From Mesonia hippocampi (lineage in GTDB: Bacteria > Bacteroidota > Bacteroidia > Flavobacteriales > Flavobacteriaceae): DNA of 64,000 nt. The translations under genes were made by a program, and so were the position numbers. How positions within the stretch are numbered: the first letter of the stretch is position 1; each line of letters opens with the position of its first letter. Positions 50,626-59,285 of the stretch are shown here, one piece after another. The stretch lies in contig NZ_JACIFO010000005.1 of assembly GCF_014197445.1 (NCBI RefSeq), forward strand, positions 174,190 through 238,189, read 5' to 3'. The notes under the pieces are model-generated. The model was not told the origin of the DNA, did no database searches, and saw only the letters and a list, made by a program, of their open reading frames with translations.

Positions 50626-53600
50626 CTTCCTGGGAATTTAATATAATCTGGTGCTAACGATTTTGGTTTTTCTTTTTGTTTATCCAACTCATTAGATACT
50701 TCTTCTAGCTTTATTTCTTTCCCTAATATTTTTCTTATTAATTCTCTAAATGTATCAAAGTCTACCGAGTAAGAAAGTCCTACTCCTTGTGTGTAACCTA
50801 AATCTTCTCCTATATACTGAATATTATTTTCTCTATTAAACAGGCTTGCTTTTAGGCTTCCATCTTCATTTAAAAGAAAATCTATCTCTACATTTCCTAC
50901 CACAACAGATTCATTTACCCCACCAATAGGCACCCCTACACGTCCGTTTATCAAAATCCTATCGTTTATCTGCGTTTGCAAGGTTAACCCGAACCTATCT
51001 GCCGAAGCATTTTGGTCTGGACTACGGTTACTTTGCACATAATCTAAACCTACTTTAAATTTCCCTTCTTCATCAGAGAAAATATCATCAAATAACCCCG
51101 ATGCTTTTTCAAATAACAAGTTACCAGCTGTTGTCCCACTATTAGGACTTAAGAAGCTTCCTTGTGCAATTAGCGATAGTGCTTGTAATTGCCTAGATTG
51201 TTTATCGGCAATACGGTATTCTAACTCTGATTTTACTACAGAACCTAAATTAGGGTATGCCAAGAAAAAATCTGGTTCTACCGCAGTAAGATCGCCTAAA
51301 ATATCAATATAAACATGTACAGGAATACTTCTGTTTATCATGGTGTTTTCTAACAATACTGCTGGGTTTGCTTCTGTTTTATATAAAGCCCTTAAATTTA
51401 AGTCGGCTTTTGTAGGGTTGCCATCCCAAGTAATATTCCCTCCAGAAACTACTTCGAATTTTTTATCGATAATTCCGCCATATTTAAAATCGTAAGTTCC
51501 TTCATACACTACAAAATCTCCCCACATTTTAAATTTTCCATTAGTATTAATTTCCATCAGTAAGGTTCCTGCACCTTTTCCTCGCATGGAGCTACCACTA
51601 TCTTGATCTACTACGATTTCTACTTCGGCATCATCGGTTACGTTAAGGTCGAAAAACAATTCTAATCCTTTTACCTCTTTGATTCTAATTTCTCTTCCCG
51701 ATTGTTTAGCTTCTTTTTCTTCTTGCGTAATAAAATAGATAAAAGAATTGTCTGCAATACTTTCCATATCGCTTAACGGAATTTTAAAGATTGTCCCTTG
51801 TTTTGTTGTTGCGGATACGTTTATTTGCAACTCATCTGTAGGGCCGGATATATGGGCATTTCCGCCTATAAAAGCCGTACCATAATACAATGCAAACTCG
51901 GTAGGTGGCGTATCTAAAACCACCAAACGTTTAGGGGCTTGGATGTGTAAATCTAAATTCCACTCACTAAAATTGGTGTGCTTTACAGCGCCATAAAAAG
52001 TTCCTTTGGTTTTATATTTTGTATCGGTAAGGCTTGTATTTTCTATTTGCAGGTTATTTTCGGACAGATTTATATTGGTTTCTTCCTGAAAAGCATAATC
52101 TACATTTAAATAAGGAACCGTTAGCCCTCCTTTTTTTATAGCGAGTTTTCCGTCGATAGCAGGACTAGTCAGCGGTCCTTTTATATTTGCTTCGCCCGAA
52201 AGCATTCCCCTGAGGTTAGAAACTACTTCTGCTCCAAAAGGGTCGAAAGCTTTTAGGTTTAACTCGTTTAATTTCACGTTCAAATCTATAGTTGAAGCTT
52301 CATTGCTCACTTCTATTGCACCTGCGGCATCCATGATTTTATTTTCAGGATTTCCTAAAAGAGCATTTATTTGATATGTTGACAACGTTTCGCTCCCGGC
52401 AATATCAAGATGCAACTCTTCAAACGGAATTTTATTTACAGAAAGCGAATCGATACGAAGTTTTGAGGTAGGTTTATAAACTCCTTTTTCTTGTTGGAAA
52501 TGCAAATTCCCGTTTATTGTTCCTGTTAAAGCTAAACTATCTACACTTGGAGTTACTTTATTAATATCGACATTGGTAAAGTCTAACTTAAAATTTTTGT
52601 AGGTAGAATCTCGCATTACCCCTTGAAACGCCATTTTTTCATTTTGATGTTCCATCATGAGCGTATCTATTTTTATATCGCTAAAATTTTGCCCAATAGA
52701 AATTACGCGTTGTTTATCGTTATTTTTATTAAGTTTCCATAGGTTATTTTTAAATAAAACCTCTGATGGCCTTACTCCTACAATAGAATTTTTTGCGGTA
52801 TCTATGGTATGAAAAAAGTTAAGCCTGTATTGATCTTCTGCATTCTTTCCGCCTTTAAAACGGGTACGCATAAAAAGTGTATCATTCAGGGTTACGTTAA
52901 TAAGGTTAACATCCGAGAGGTTATAGCTACCTGTTTCTACCTGGTCTACTTTTACATACGTATTAAAAAGCGGGTTTGAATTGTCTATCTTTAAGTTAAC
53001 ATTTTTTAAATTATTGCCATACACGCCTATTTGAGGTGAGCTAAAATTAAGCTGAAATGCCGATTTGCTGGATTCTACACTACCTTTTACAAAAGTATCT
53101 GGTGCCAGTTTTATATCGGGAAATATAACCTCGATAATTTTATTATAAATATTGAAATTAAAATCTAAGTACTGGTCTGGCGAAATTGCAATAGGACTAT
53201 AATTGGCATATAAACTTCCTAAAGCGTTTTCGAATAATATTGGAATTTCTTCGATAAGAAACTGCCCTTCAATTCCACCTTCAATAACATCAGAAGAAAT
53301 TACTTTTACCATTCGTATTTCTTCTTCAAAGCCTGAAACTATTTTCAGCTCTTTAAAATTATAGGTGTCGTTTTCATTTTCATACATAGCATCGGTTAGG
53401 GCGGCCTCTCCTACTATGTTATCCAGGCTTGTACCTTTCATGTTTATATTTAAACTCCCTTTAAACAAGGCAATGCTATCACGCTCAAAAAAATGTAAAG
53501 CTTTAATATTTGCATGCGCTACGGTAGCTTTAAAATCGTATACATTTTCCTCTTCTGCAACATCTAGAAGTCCTTTAAAATGCATTTCTAAATTAGGGTC

Positions 53601-55061
53601 GTTTATAAAAAGTTCTCCATTAAACAATGGGGCTTTAAGTAAACCTGACAACTGGATGTTACGATAAGTGTACCCGTTAAACCTAAATTCACTTATGGTT
53701 CCATTAAGCAGTGTGTTTACTGCTTCTTGCGAGAATCCTTTCCCATCAACATTAAGCACAAAACTAGTAGCTCCTAGGCTATTATTTCCTATAAACCTAC
53801 CAAGGTTAAAATCATCAAATTTTATTTTTCCTTTATAACTGGTATTATCGGTATCTTGAATATTGTTTAAGGTAATGTCTAAATTTGCCGCTCCTAACTG
53901 AGTGGTAACAATAGCATTGGTAATTAGCTTTTTAGAAGTTAAATTTACATATCCGTGTAAACTTAAATTTCCTACTTCTTTTAATTGGCTTGGTAAGCTA
54001 GTTCCTAAAATTCCTGGTAAAAGTGCTGCTAAATCATAATAATTGGTTGCCAAACGAGAAAAATTTCCCGACAAGCTAAAGTGTTCTGCATCTGTAACAT
54101 TATGAAGTTTTAAATTTCCTCGTATTTGGCTACGATCTAAACCTTTTATTTCTAGTTTAGAAAGTTGTAGTTCGTTAAGCGGACCTGTAATTTCGGATGA
54201 TAAATTAAAGGTTTTATTTTCTCCAAATTCGTTGTAAAACAGGTTTAAATCTTCGGTACTTATTTTACTATCGGTAAGCTTTCCTTTAAAATTCACACGG
54301 TTAGCAAAATCGGATAGCCCATTCTCTTCTGTATAAAGAAGCGATAAATCTCCCGTTAAAGAAGAAGTGGGTGTCTCTATAAGAAAATTCTCCAAATCTA
54401 GGTGTGTAGCCGTATAGCTAAACTTCCCATGTAAATGTTTTACAAAAAGCCCTAAATTACTCTCTTCTGTACTTAACGACTGTATATTTAAAAAAACATC
54501 GGAGTTATCTACCAAAAGGTTTGCGGCATCTATATTAAGTTTATCTAGGGTTATTATTTCCGGGGTTGACGCGTTATAATCGGTATAGGTAAATTTAGAA
54601 TCGGTAGCTATAATATGACTAATGGTAAGTTTAAAATCGGACTCTGAAGGACTGCCATCGTCAAAACTTGCGGCAAAAACGTCTAAATTGGTAGAGGTTT
54701 CTCCCTTATACTGCACCATGTTCAGTTGCAGTTTTTTTGCAGTAACATCACCAAAATCTAATCGAGAACCTCCTATTAAGCCTGGTAAGTTAAGCATAGA
54801 GGTTTTAAGTTCGGAAGCTGCTATAAGGGTATTTTTATGATGATCTCTAATATTTACTTCTCCTAAAACTACACTCCCGTTATAAGCTATACTTATTCGG
54901 GCAACATTGATATCTACCTGATAACTTTCATTAATACTTGTAGTTACTTTTTTTGCGACAAGGGTTTGTACTGCAGGTATAGAAAAAACCAATACAAGCA
55001 ATACAAATAAAAGCAATATAGCTAGTATTACGCGTTTTAATATTTTTAAAAATCGTCTAAT
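50622..55061 (-). CDS. tamB: Translocation and assembly module protein TamB
   Basis: A very long beta-helical envelope protein (about 1464 residues from TTG at 55016, or about 1479 from the ATT at 55061) that bridges the membranes and moves phospholipids or assists outer-membrane assembly. Seen: a hydrophobic N-terminal anchor (LLFVLLVLVFSIPAVQTL), long repeating AsmA-like strands, and the C-terminal DUF490/TamB domain (VYEGTYDFKYGGIIDKKFEV, YIDILGDLTAVEPDF, LSYSVDFDTFRELIRKILGKE). The first ATG/GTG/TTG in the frame is TTG 55016, inside the hydrophobic anchor. The open frame continues 21 codons upstream to a stop and encodes the expected basic flank (FIRRFLKILKRVIL). I therefore chose the rare ATT at 55061. 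It is convergent with the symporter gene, overlapping by 4 bp. Confidence 0.85.
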   Translation of the reverse strand: MRRFLKILKRVILAILLLFVLLVLVFSIPAVQTLVAKKVTTSINESYQVDINVARISIAYNGSVVLGEVNIRDHHKNTLIAASELKTSMLNLPGLIGGSRLDFGDVTAKKLQLNMVQYKGETSTNLDVFAASFDDGSPSESDFKLTISHIIATDSKFTYTDYNASTPEIITLDKLNIDAANLLVDNSDVFLNIQSLSTEESNLGLFVKHLHGKFSYTATHLDLENFLIETPTSSLTGDLSLLYTEENGLSDFANRVNFKGKLTDSKISTEDLNLFYNEFGENKTFNLSSEITGPLNELQLSKLEIKGLDRSQIRGNLKLHNVTDAEHFSLSGNFSRLATNYYDLAALLPGILGTSLPSQLKEVGNLSLHGYVNLTSKKLITNAIVTTQLGAANLDITLNNIQDTDNTSYKGKIKFDDFNLGRFIGNNSLGATSFVLNVDGKGFSQEAVNTLLNGTISEFRFNGYTYRNIQLSGLLKAPLFNGELFINDPNLEMHFKGLLDVAEEENVYDFKATVAHANIKALHFFERDSIALFKGSLNINMKGTSLDNIVGEAALTDAMYENENDTYNFKELKIVSGFEEEIRMVKVISSDVIEGGIEGQFLIEEIPILFENALGSLYANYSPIAISPDQYLDFNFNIYNKIIEVIFPDIKLAPDTFVKGSVESSKSAFQLNFSSPQIGVYGNNLKNVNLKIDNSNPLFNTYVKVDQVETGSYNLSDVNLINVTLNDTLFMRTRFKGGKNAEDQYRLNFFHTIDTAKNSIVGVRPSEVLFKNNLWKLNKNNDKQRVISIGQNFSDIKIDTLMMEHQNEKMAFQGVMRDSTYKNFKLDFTNVDINKVTPSVDSLALTGTINGNLHFQQEKGVYKPTSKLRIDSLSVNKIPFEELHLDIAGSETLSTYQINALLGNPENKIMDAAGAIEVSNEASTIDLNVKLNELNLKAFDPFGAEVVSNLRGMLSGEANIKGPLTSPAIDGKLAIKKGGLTVPYLNVDYAFQEETNINLSENNLQIENTSLTDTKYKTKGTFYGAVKHTNFSEWNLDLHIQAPKRLVVLDTPPTEFALYYGTAFIGGNAHISGPTDELQINVSATTKQGTIFKIPLSDMESIADNSFIYFITQEEKEAKQSGREIRIKEVKGLELFFDLNVTDDAEVEIVVDQDSGSSMRGKGAGTLLMEINTNGKFKMWGDFVVYEGTYDFKYGGIIDKKFEVVSGGNITWDGNPTKADLNLRALYKTEANPAVLLENTMINRSIPVHVYIDILGDLTAVEPDFFLAYPNLGSVVKSELEYRIADKQSRQLQALSLIAQGSFLSPNSGTTAGNLLFEKASGLFDDIFSDEEGKFKVGLDYVQSNRSPDQNASADRFGLTLQTQINDRILINGRVGVPIGGVNESVVVGNVEIDFLLNEDGSLKASLFNRENNIQYIGEDLGYTQGVGLSYSVDFDTFRELIRKILGKEIKLEEVSNELDKQKEKPKSLAPDYIKFPGS

Positions 55062-55115
55062 AAATGTAACTTCTTTAAATTAGAACTCACTTTACAAAGT
55101 TCTAAAGAATAATCT

Positions 55116-55123
55116 TATTTTTG
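55116..55123 (+). promoter_or_regulatory. Predicted -7 box of tsaD
   Basis: TATTTTTG matches TAnnTTTG, 73 bp before the tsaD ATG. No clear -33. Confidence 0.4.
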
Positions 55124-55141
55124 TATTGCTCTACTAAACAA

Positions 55142-55149
55142 CAAAGTTA
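55142..55149 (-). promoter_or_regulatory. Predicted -7 box of tamB
   Basis: TAACTTTG on the minus strand matches TAnnTTTG, about 80 bp upstream of the proposed tamB start. It would place the transcript start beyond the whole upstream extension, so the extended N-terminus would be on the mRNA. Confidence 0.45.
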
Positions 55150-55196
55150 GTAGCTTTCTAATTAATAATAGCTAATTCTATTCTCAAAATATCTTA

Positions 55197-56222
55197 ATGA
55201 ATTCACAAAAAACATATATTCTTGGTATAGAATCCTCATGTGATGATACTGCCGCTGCGGTTTTATGTAATGAACAAGTACTTAGCAATGTGGTGGCTAC
55301 CCAAAAAGTCCACGAACAATATGGCGGTGTTGTGCCAGAGTTAGCCTCACGTGCTCATCAACAAAATATTGTTCCTGTTATTCATCAGGCCCTAAAAAAT
55401 GCGAATATAAAAAAAGAACAATTATCTGCCATTGCTTTTACCAGAGGTCCTGGGCTTATGGGTTCTTTACTGGTTGGTACTTCTTTTGCAAAATCTATGG
55501 CAATGGCCTTAAACATTCCGCTTATCGAAGTAAACCACATGCAGGCACATTTACTTGCCCATTTTATAAAAGAAAACACAACAACCGCTGTTCCTAGTTT
55601 TCCTTTTTTAGGTTTTACCATAAGTGGCGGGCATACGCAAATTGTAAAAGTTTCAGATTATTTTACCATGGAAGTTCTCGGGGAAACCCTAGACGATGCC
55701 ATTGGTGAAGCCTATGATAAGTGTGGAAAAATGCTAAATTTAAATTATCCTGCAGGAGCAGAAATAGATAAATATGCACAAATGGGTAATCCTCATGCTT
55801 TTAAATTTCCTATTCCTAATGTAAAAGAATTAAATTTTAGTTTTAGCGGTTTAAAAACAGCTATGCTTTATTTCTTACAACGAGAAACTAAAAACAATCC
55901 TGATTTTATCCAAGAAAATTTAATGGATATATGCGCTTCTTTTCAGCATACCATCATAGAAATAGTGATTAAAAAACTAAAAAAAGCTGTTAAGCAAACC
56001 CACGTTAAACAAATTGCAATTGGCGGAGGGGTTTCTGCAAACTCCGGAATTAGAAATGCACTAAAAGATGCCGAACAAAAATGGGATTGGAAATGTTTTA
56101 TTCCTAAATTTGAATACACAACAGACAATGCTGCTATGATAGGAATTGCAGGTTATTATAAGTTCCTACAAAAAGATTTCACCCAAAATACCATCACTGC
56201 AAACGCTAGATACGCTATTTAA
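55197..56222 (+). CDS. tsaD: tRNA N6-adenosine threonylcarbamoyltransferase
   Basis: TsaD transfers threonylcarbamoyl from TC-AMP onto A37 of ANN-decoding tRNAs, with TsaB, TsaC and TsaE. The 341-residue ASKHA-fold enzyme shows ILGIESSCDDTAAAV, the family HxxxH metal motif in VNHMQAHLLAHF (about residues 111-122), FTISGGHTQIV and the C-terminal AIGGGVSANSGIR and TDNAAMIGIAGYYK. Partner genes are not in the window. It is the first of five co-directional genes up to 59280, spaced by 2-5 bp in most cases. Confidence 0.97.
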   Translation: MNSQKTYILGIESSCDDTAAAVLCNEQVLSNVVATQKVHEQYGGVVPELASRAHQQNIVPVIHQALKNANIKKEQLSAIAFTRGPGLMGSLLVGTSFAKSMAMALNIPLIEVNHMQAHLLAHFIKENTTTAVPSFPFLGFTISGGHTQIVKVSDYFTMEVLGETLDDAIGEAYDKCGKMLNLNYPAGAEIDKYAQMGNPHAFKFPIPNVKELNFSFSGLKTAMLYFLQRETKNNPDFIQENLMDICASFQHTIIEIVIKKLKKAVKQTHVKQIAIGGGVSANSGIRNALKDAEQKWDWKCFIPKFEYTTDNAAMIGIAGYYKFLQKDFTQNTITANARYAI

Positions 56223-56224
56223 TT

Positions 56225-56932
56225 ATGCAATTATTTTATCAAGCCGATATATCCCCAAACAGCACCGAATTACTTTTCGACAGAAACGAAAGCAAACACA
56301 TTGCAAAAGTTTTACGAAAAAAACCTGGCGATACTCTTTATGTAACCAACGGAAAAGGCACCCTGTTTACTACAGAACTACAACAAGCAAATCCGCAAAA
56401 ATGTATTGCTAAAGTTATAAAAAAAACAGAAGAAGAAAGCAAAAATTATCGCCTACACATGGCTGTTTCACCCACCAAAATGAACGATAGGTTTGAGTGG
56501 TTTTTAGAAAAAGCTACCGAAATTGGTATTGATAGCATCACCCCAATTATTTGCGAACATAGCGAACGAAAAGTAATAAAACTTGAGCGTTATGAACGAA
56601 TAATACAAAGTGCCATGAAGCAATCTTTACGATACAGCTTACCTGTTTTACATCCTCAAATAAGCTTTAGCGAATTTTTAAATCAACCCCATTCTAACAC
56701 AGAAAACTACATAGCACATTGCGAAAACACCCCAAAAGAAGTCCTAAAAAACAGCATTACTCCCCAAAAAGATTATTTAATCTGTATTGGTCCCGAAGGT
56801 GATTTTTCTGAAAAAGAAATAAAGCTTGCCGCTTTAAAAGGTTTTACCGCTGTTAGCTTAGGCAACGCACGCCTTCGTACAGAAACTGCAGCCATTGTTG
56901 CTTGCCACACATTTGCCCTTAACAACCTCTAA
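56225..56932 (+). CDS. rsmE: 16S rRNA (uracil1498-N3)-methyltransferase
   Basis: SPOUT-class enzyme that methylates U1498 in the decoding region of 16S rRNA. The 235-residue length is typical. Seen: the N-terminal PUA-like part (NESKHIAKVLRKKPGDTLYVTNGKG, as HIAKVLRKKPGDTLYVTNGK), AVSPTKMNDRFEWFLEKATEIG, then the knot with ICIGPEGDFSEKEI and the C-terminal VSLGNARLRTETAAIVAC. It begins 2 bp after tsaD. Confidence 0.95.
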   Translation: MQLFYQADISPNSTELLFDRNESKHIAKVLRKKPGDTLYVTNGKGTLFTTELQQANPQKCIAKVIKKTEEESKNYRLHMAVSPTKMNDRFEWFLEKATEIGIDSITPIICEHSERKVIKLERYERIIQSAMKQSLRYSLPVLHPQISFSEFLNQPHSNTENYIAHCENTPKEVLKNSITPQKDYLICIGPEGDFSEKEIKLAALKGFTAVSLGNARLRTETAAIVACHTFALNNL

Positions 56933-56936
56933 TTTT

Positions 56937-57578
56937 ATGAAAAAAATTCTTGCGTTCACATTGCTAATTTGTTCTTTTTGGACTAATGCCCAAGAGCTTG
57001 CTATACTGCAATATAAAGGAGGAGGTGATTGGTATGGAAACCCCACCGCATTACCAAACCTTATTGAATATTGCAACAGTGAAATCCATACAAAAATCAG
57101 TAAAAAACCTGTAAATGTTACCCCCGATAGTCCTGCAATTTTCACCTATCCGTACCTGTTTATAACCGGACACGGAAACATCTATTTTTCCGATTTTGAA
57201 GCAGAAAACCTTCGCAATTACATGCTAAGTGGTGGTTTTATTCATGTAGATGACAATTATGGTATTGATACTTATATACGCAGAGAATTAAAAAAAATTT
57301 TTCCTAATAAAAATTTACAAGAACTTCCTGTAAATCACCCTATTTTTAACAGCGCTTTTAAATTCCCTAAAGGTTTACCTAAAATTCACGAACACGATGG
57401 AAAACGTCCACAAGCTTTTGGCATTATTGTAGATAACAGGCTGTTATTCCTTTACACTTATGAAACCGATTTAAGCGATGGTTGGGAAGACGCCACAGTA
57501 CATAACGACCCTCCCGAAATTAGAGAAAAAGCATTAAAGATGGGCGCTAACATTATTAAATATGTTTTTGAAAATTAA
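56937..57578 (+). CDS. DUF4159 domain exported protein
   Basis: A 213-residue protein with a signal peptide (MKKILAFTLLICSFWTNAQ). The mature part fits the DUF4159 family: LAILQYKGGGDWYGNPTALPNL, PYLFITGHGNIYFSDFEAENLRNYMLSGGFIHVDDNYG (as PYLFITGHGNIYFSD and GGFIHVDDNYGID) and a C-terminal HNDPPEIREKALKMGANIIKYVF. The fold is like a glutamine-amidotransferase or ThuA-type alpha/beta protein without an evident active Cys. Bacteroidota encode it widely; role unknown. The start at 56937 gives a canonical signal peptide; the longer version from 56895 would overlap rsmE. Confidence 0.85.
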   Translation: MKKILAFTLLICSFWTNAQELAILQYKGGGDWYGNPTALPNLIEYCNSEIHTKISKKPVNVTPDSPAIFTYPYLFITGHGNIYFSDFEAENLRNYMLSGGFIHVDDNYGIDTYIRRELKKIFPNKNLQELPVNHPIFNSAFKFPKGLPKIHEHDGKRPQAFGIIVDNRLLFLYTYETDLSDGWEDATVHNDPPEIREKALKMGANIIKYVFEN

Positions 57579-57581
57579 CAG

Positions 57582-58085
57582 ATGGAGCAACAACTTAAAC
57601 ATCATGAAAATAAGTTTGAGCAACAAAAAAAACCTATCATTATTTTAGCTCATCATGTACAAAGCCCTGCCAACATTGGCGGACTTTTTCGGCTTGCCGA
57701 TGCCTTTGCGGTAAAAGAACTTATCCTACCCGAAAGCATTAATTTAAACAGTACGCGTTTAAAGCGAAATGCAAGAGCAACTATTGCCAATGTTAAGCAC
57801 CATTGCATTAAAGATAGCATTGCTTATTTAGAAAATTTACAACAGAACAATTACCAAATTATCTGTTTAGAAATTACCAAAAACAGCATTCCTTTAGAGG
57901 CTTTAAAGTTAACCTCTACACAACCTATTGTTTTGGTAATTGGCGATGAGCGCTTAGGAATTCCGGAAAATATTTTGAATCGTTTTTGTACCCATATTCA
58001 CATCCCCATGTACGGAAAAAATAGCAGTATGAATGTTACACAAGCTACTGCTATCTCATTGTATGAAATCTGTAAACAGATCTAG
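57582..58085 (+). CDS. SpoU-class RNA methyltransferase
   Basis: A short, 167-residue TrmH/SpoU family enzyme, the second in this window. Seen: PIIILAHHVQSPANIGGLFRLADAFAVKELIL (as VQSPANIGGLFRLADAFAV), IVLVIGDERLGIPENIL and HIPMYGKNSSMNVTQATAISLYE, the three knot motifs with the N-x-S pattern. There is no extra RNA-binding domain, so the tRNA or rRNA target is unclear; tRNA-like 2'-O-ribose methylation is the usual role. It lies 3 bp after the DUF4159 gene and 4 bp before the next gene. Confidence 0.9.
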   Translation: MEQQLKHHENKFEQQKKPIIILAHHVQSPANIGGLFRLADAFAVKELILPESINLNSTRLKRNARATIANVKHHCIKDSIAYLENLQQNNYQIICLEITKNSIPLEALKLTSTQPIVLVIGDERLGIPENILNRFCTHIHIPMYGKNSSMNVTQATAISLYEICKQI

Positions 58086-58089
58086 AGTT

Positions 58090-59280
58090 ATGATTAATGA
58101 AGCCCTATTAGCTAAAGATGTACAACGCTTTATTTACGCCCATGAAAATGACGATGTACATAAGCTTATCCTACAAACTAAATCGTTTAAAGAGTGTGAT
58201 ATCAAAGAAGTGGTCACACAGATAACTTCTCGTAAAAAAACTAAACAGAAACTCCCTAAATGGTACACTACAAAAAATATAATATACCCAAATCCTATTT
58301 CTATAGAGCAAAGCTCATCGGAAGCTACAGCACAGTTTAAAGCCTCTGTAGTAAATGGAGATTCACTAATAGATATTACAGGTGGGTTTGGTGTAGATAG
58401 CTATTATTTTTCTGAAAAAATATCTCATGTAACCCATGTAGAAATCAACCCAAGTTTATCGGCAATTGCAAAACATAATTTTTCACAATTATCCAACAAA
58501 GAAAACATACATTTTATAGCTCAAGATGGAGTTGAATACTTAAAAAATTCTTCCCAAATATACGACTGGGTTTATGCAGACCCATCGCGTAGACACGCAA
58601 CAAAAGGAAAGGTTTTTAAACTAGAGGATTACCAGCCAAACATCGATGCTATTTTAAAACTTCTAGGAAGTAAAACAAAAGCCATTTTGTTAAAAACTTC
58701 TCCGCTTGTAGATATTAAATTAGGGATTTCAATACTTAAAAAAGTTAGTAAGCTATATGTTGTAGCGTTAAAAAACGAAGTAAAAGAGTTGCTTTGGGTA
58801 TTGGAAGACAGCACCCCGTTACCTATAAACGAGGTTCCTATTTCTTGTATTAACTTAGGCACAAAACAACCAGTATATACCAACACGATAGCGAACGAAC
58901 AGCTTACTGAAAATAATTACGGTACTTTAACTGGTTTTCTCTACGAGCCTAATGCGGCTATCTTAAAAGCTGGATTTTTTAAAAGCATAGCTACACATTA
59001 TCAGCTTCAAAAAGTAGCCCAACATAGTCATTTATATATTTCTGCTAAAAAAATAAATTTTCCCGGAAGGCATTTTAAAATCTCTTCGTGCATAGCCTTT
59101 AATAAAAAAAACTTAAAAGCTATTCCTTTTAAAAAAGCGAACATCAGTGCTAAAAACTTCCCACTATCGGTTGCGGAAATAAGGAAAAAAGGCAATATAA
59201 AAGACGGAGGTAAAGAATACCTATTCTTTACCTCCGATAATACTGAAAAAAAGATAATATTAGTTTGCGCTAAGCTTTAA
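58090..59280 (+). CDS. Class I SAM-dependent methyltransferase, THUMP-like domain
   Basis: A 396-residue methyltransferase. Seen: IDITGGFGVDSYYFSE (SAM-binding motif I, about residues 96-111), HVTHVEINPSLSAI, a DxxP-type active-site motif YDWVYADPSRRHATKGKV (about 157-174), and a C-terminal THUMP-like part (about 300-390, INFPGRHFKISSCIAFN, FPLSVAEIRKKGNIKDGG). The ADPSRR motif resembles the NPPY/DPPR group of RNA base methylases. Starting at 58090 (4 bp after the previous stop) gives the family N-terminus MINEALLAKDVQRFI; the longer form overlaps it. Target RNA is unknown. Confidence 0.85.
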   Translation: MINEALLAKDVQRFIYAHENDDVHKLILQTKSFKECDIKEVVTQITSRKKTKQKLPKWYTTKNIIYPNPISIEQSSSEATAQFKASVVNGDSLIDITGGFGVDSYYFSEKISHVTHVEINPSLSAIAKHNFSQLSNKENIHFIAQDGVEYLKNSSQIYDWVYADPSRRHATKGKVFKLEDYQPNIDAILKLLGSKTKAILLKTSPLVDIKLGISILKKVSKLYVVALKNEVKELLWVLEDSTPLPINEVPISCINLGTKQPVYTNTIANEQLTENNYGTLTGFLYEPNAAILKAGFFKSIATHYQLQKVAQHSHLYISAKKINFPGRHFKISSCIAFNKKNLKAIPFKKANISAKNFPLSVAEIRKKGNIKDGGKEYLFFTSDNTEKKIILVCAKL

Positions 59281-59285
59281 CTAAT

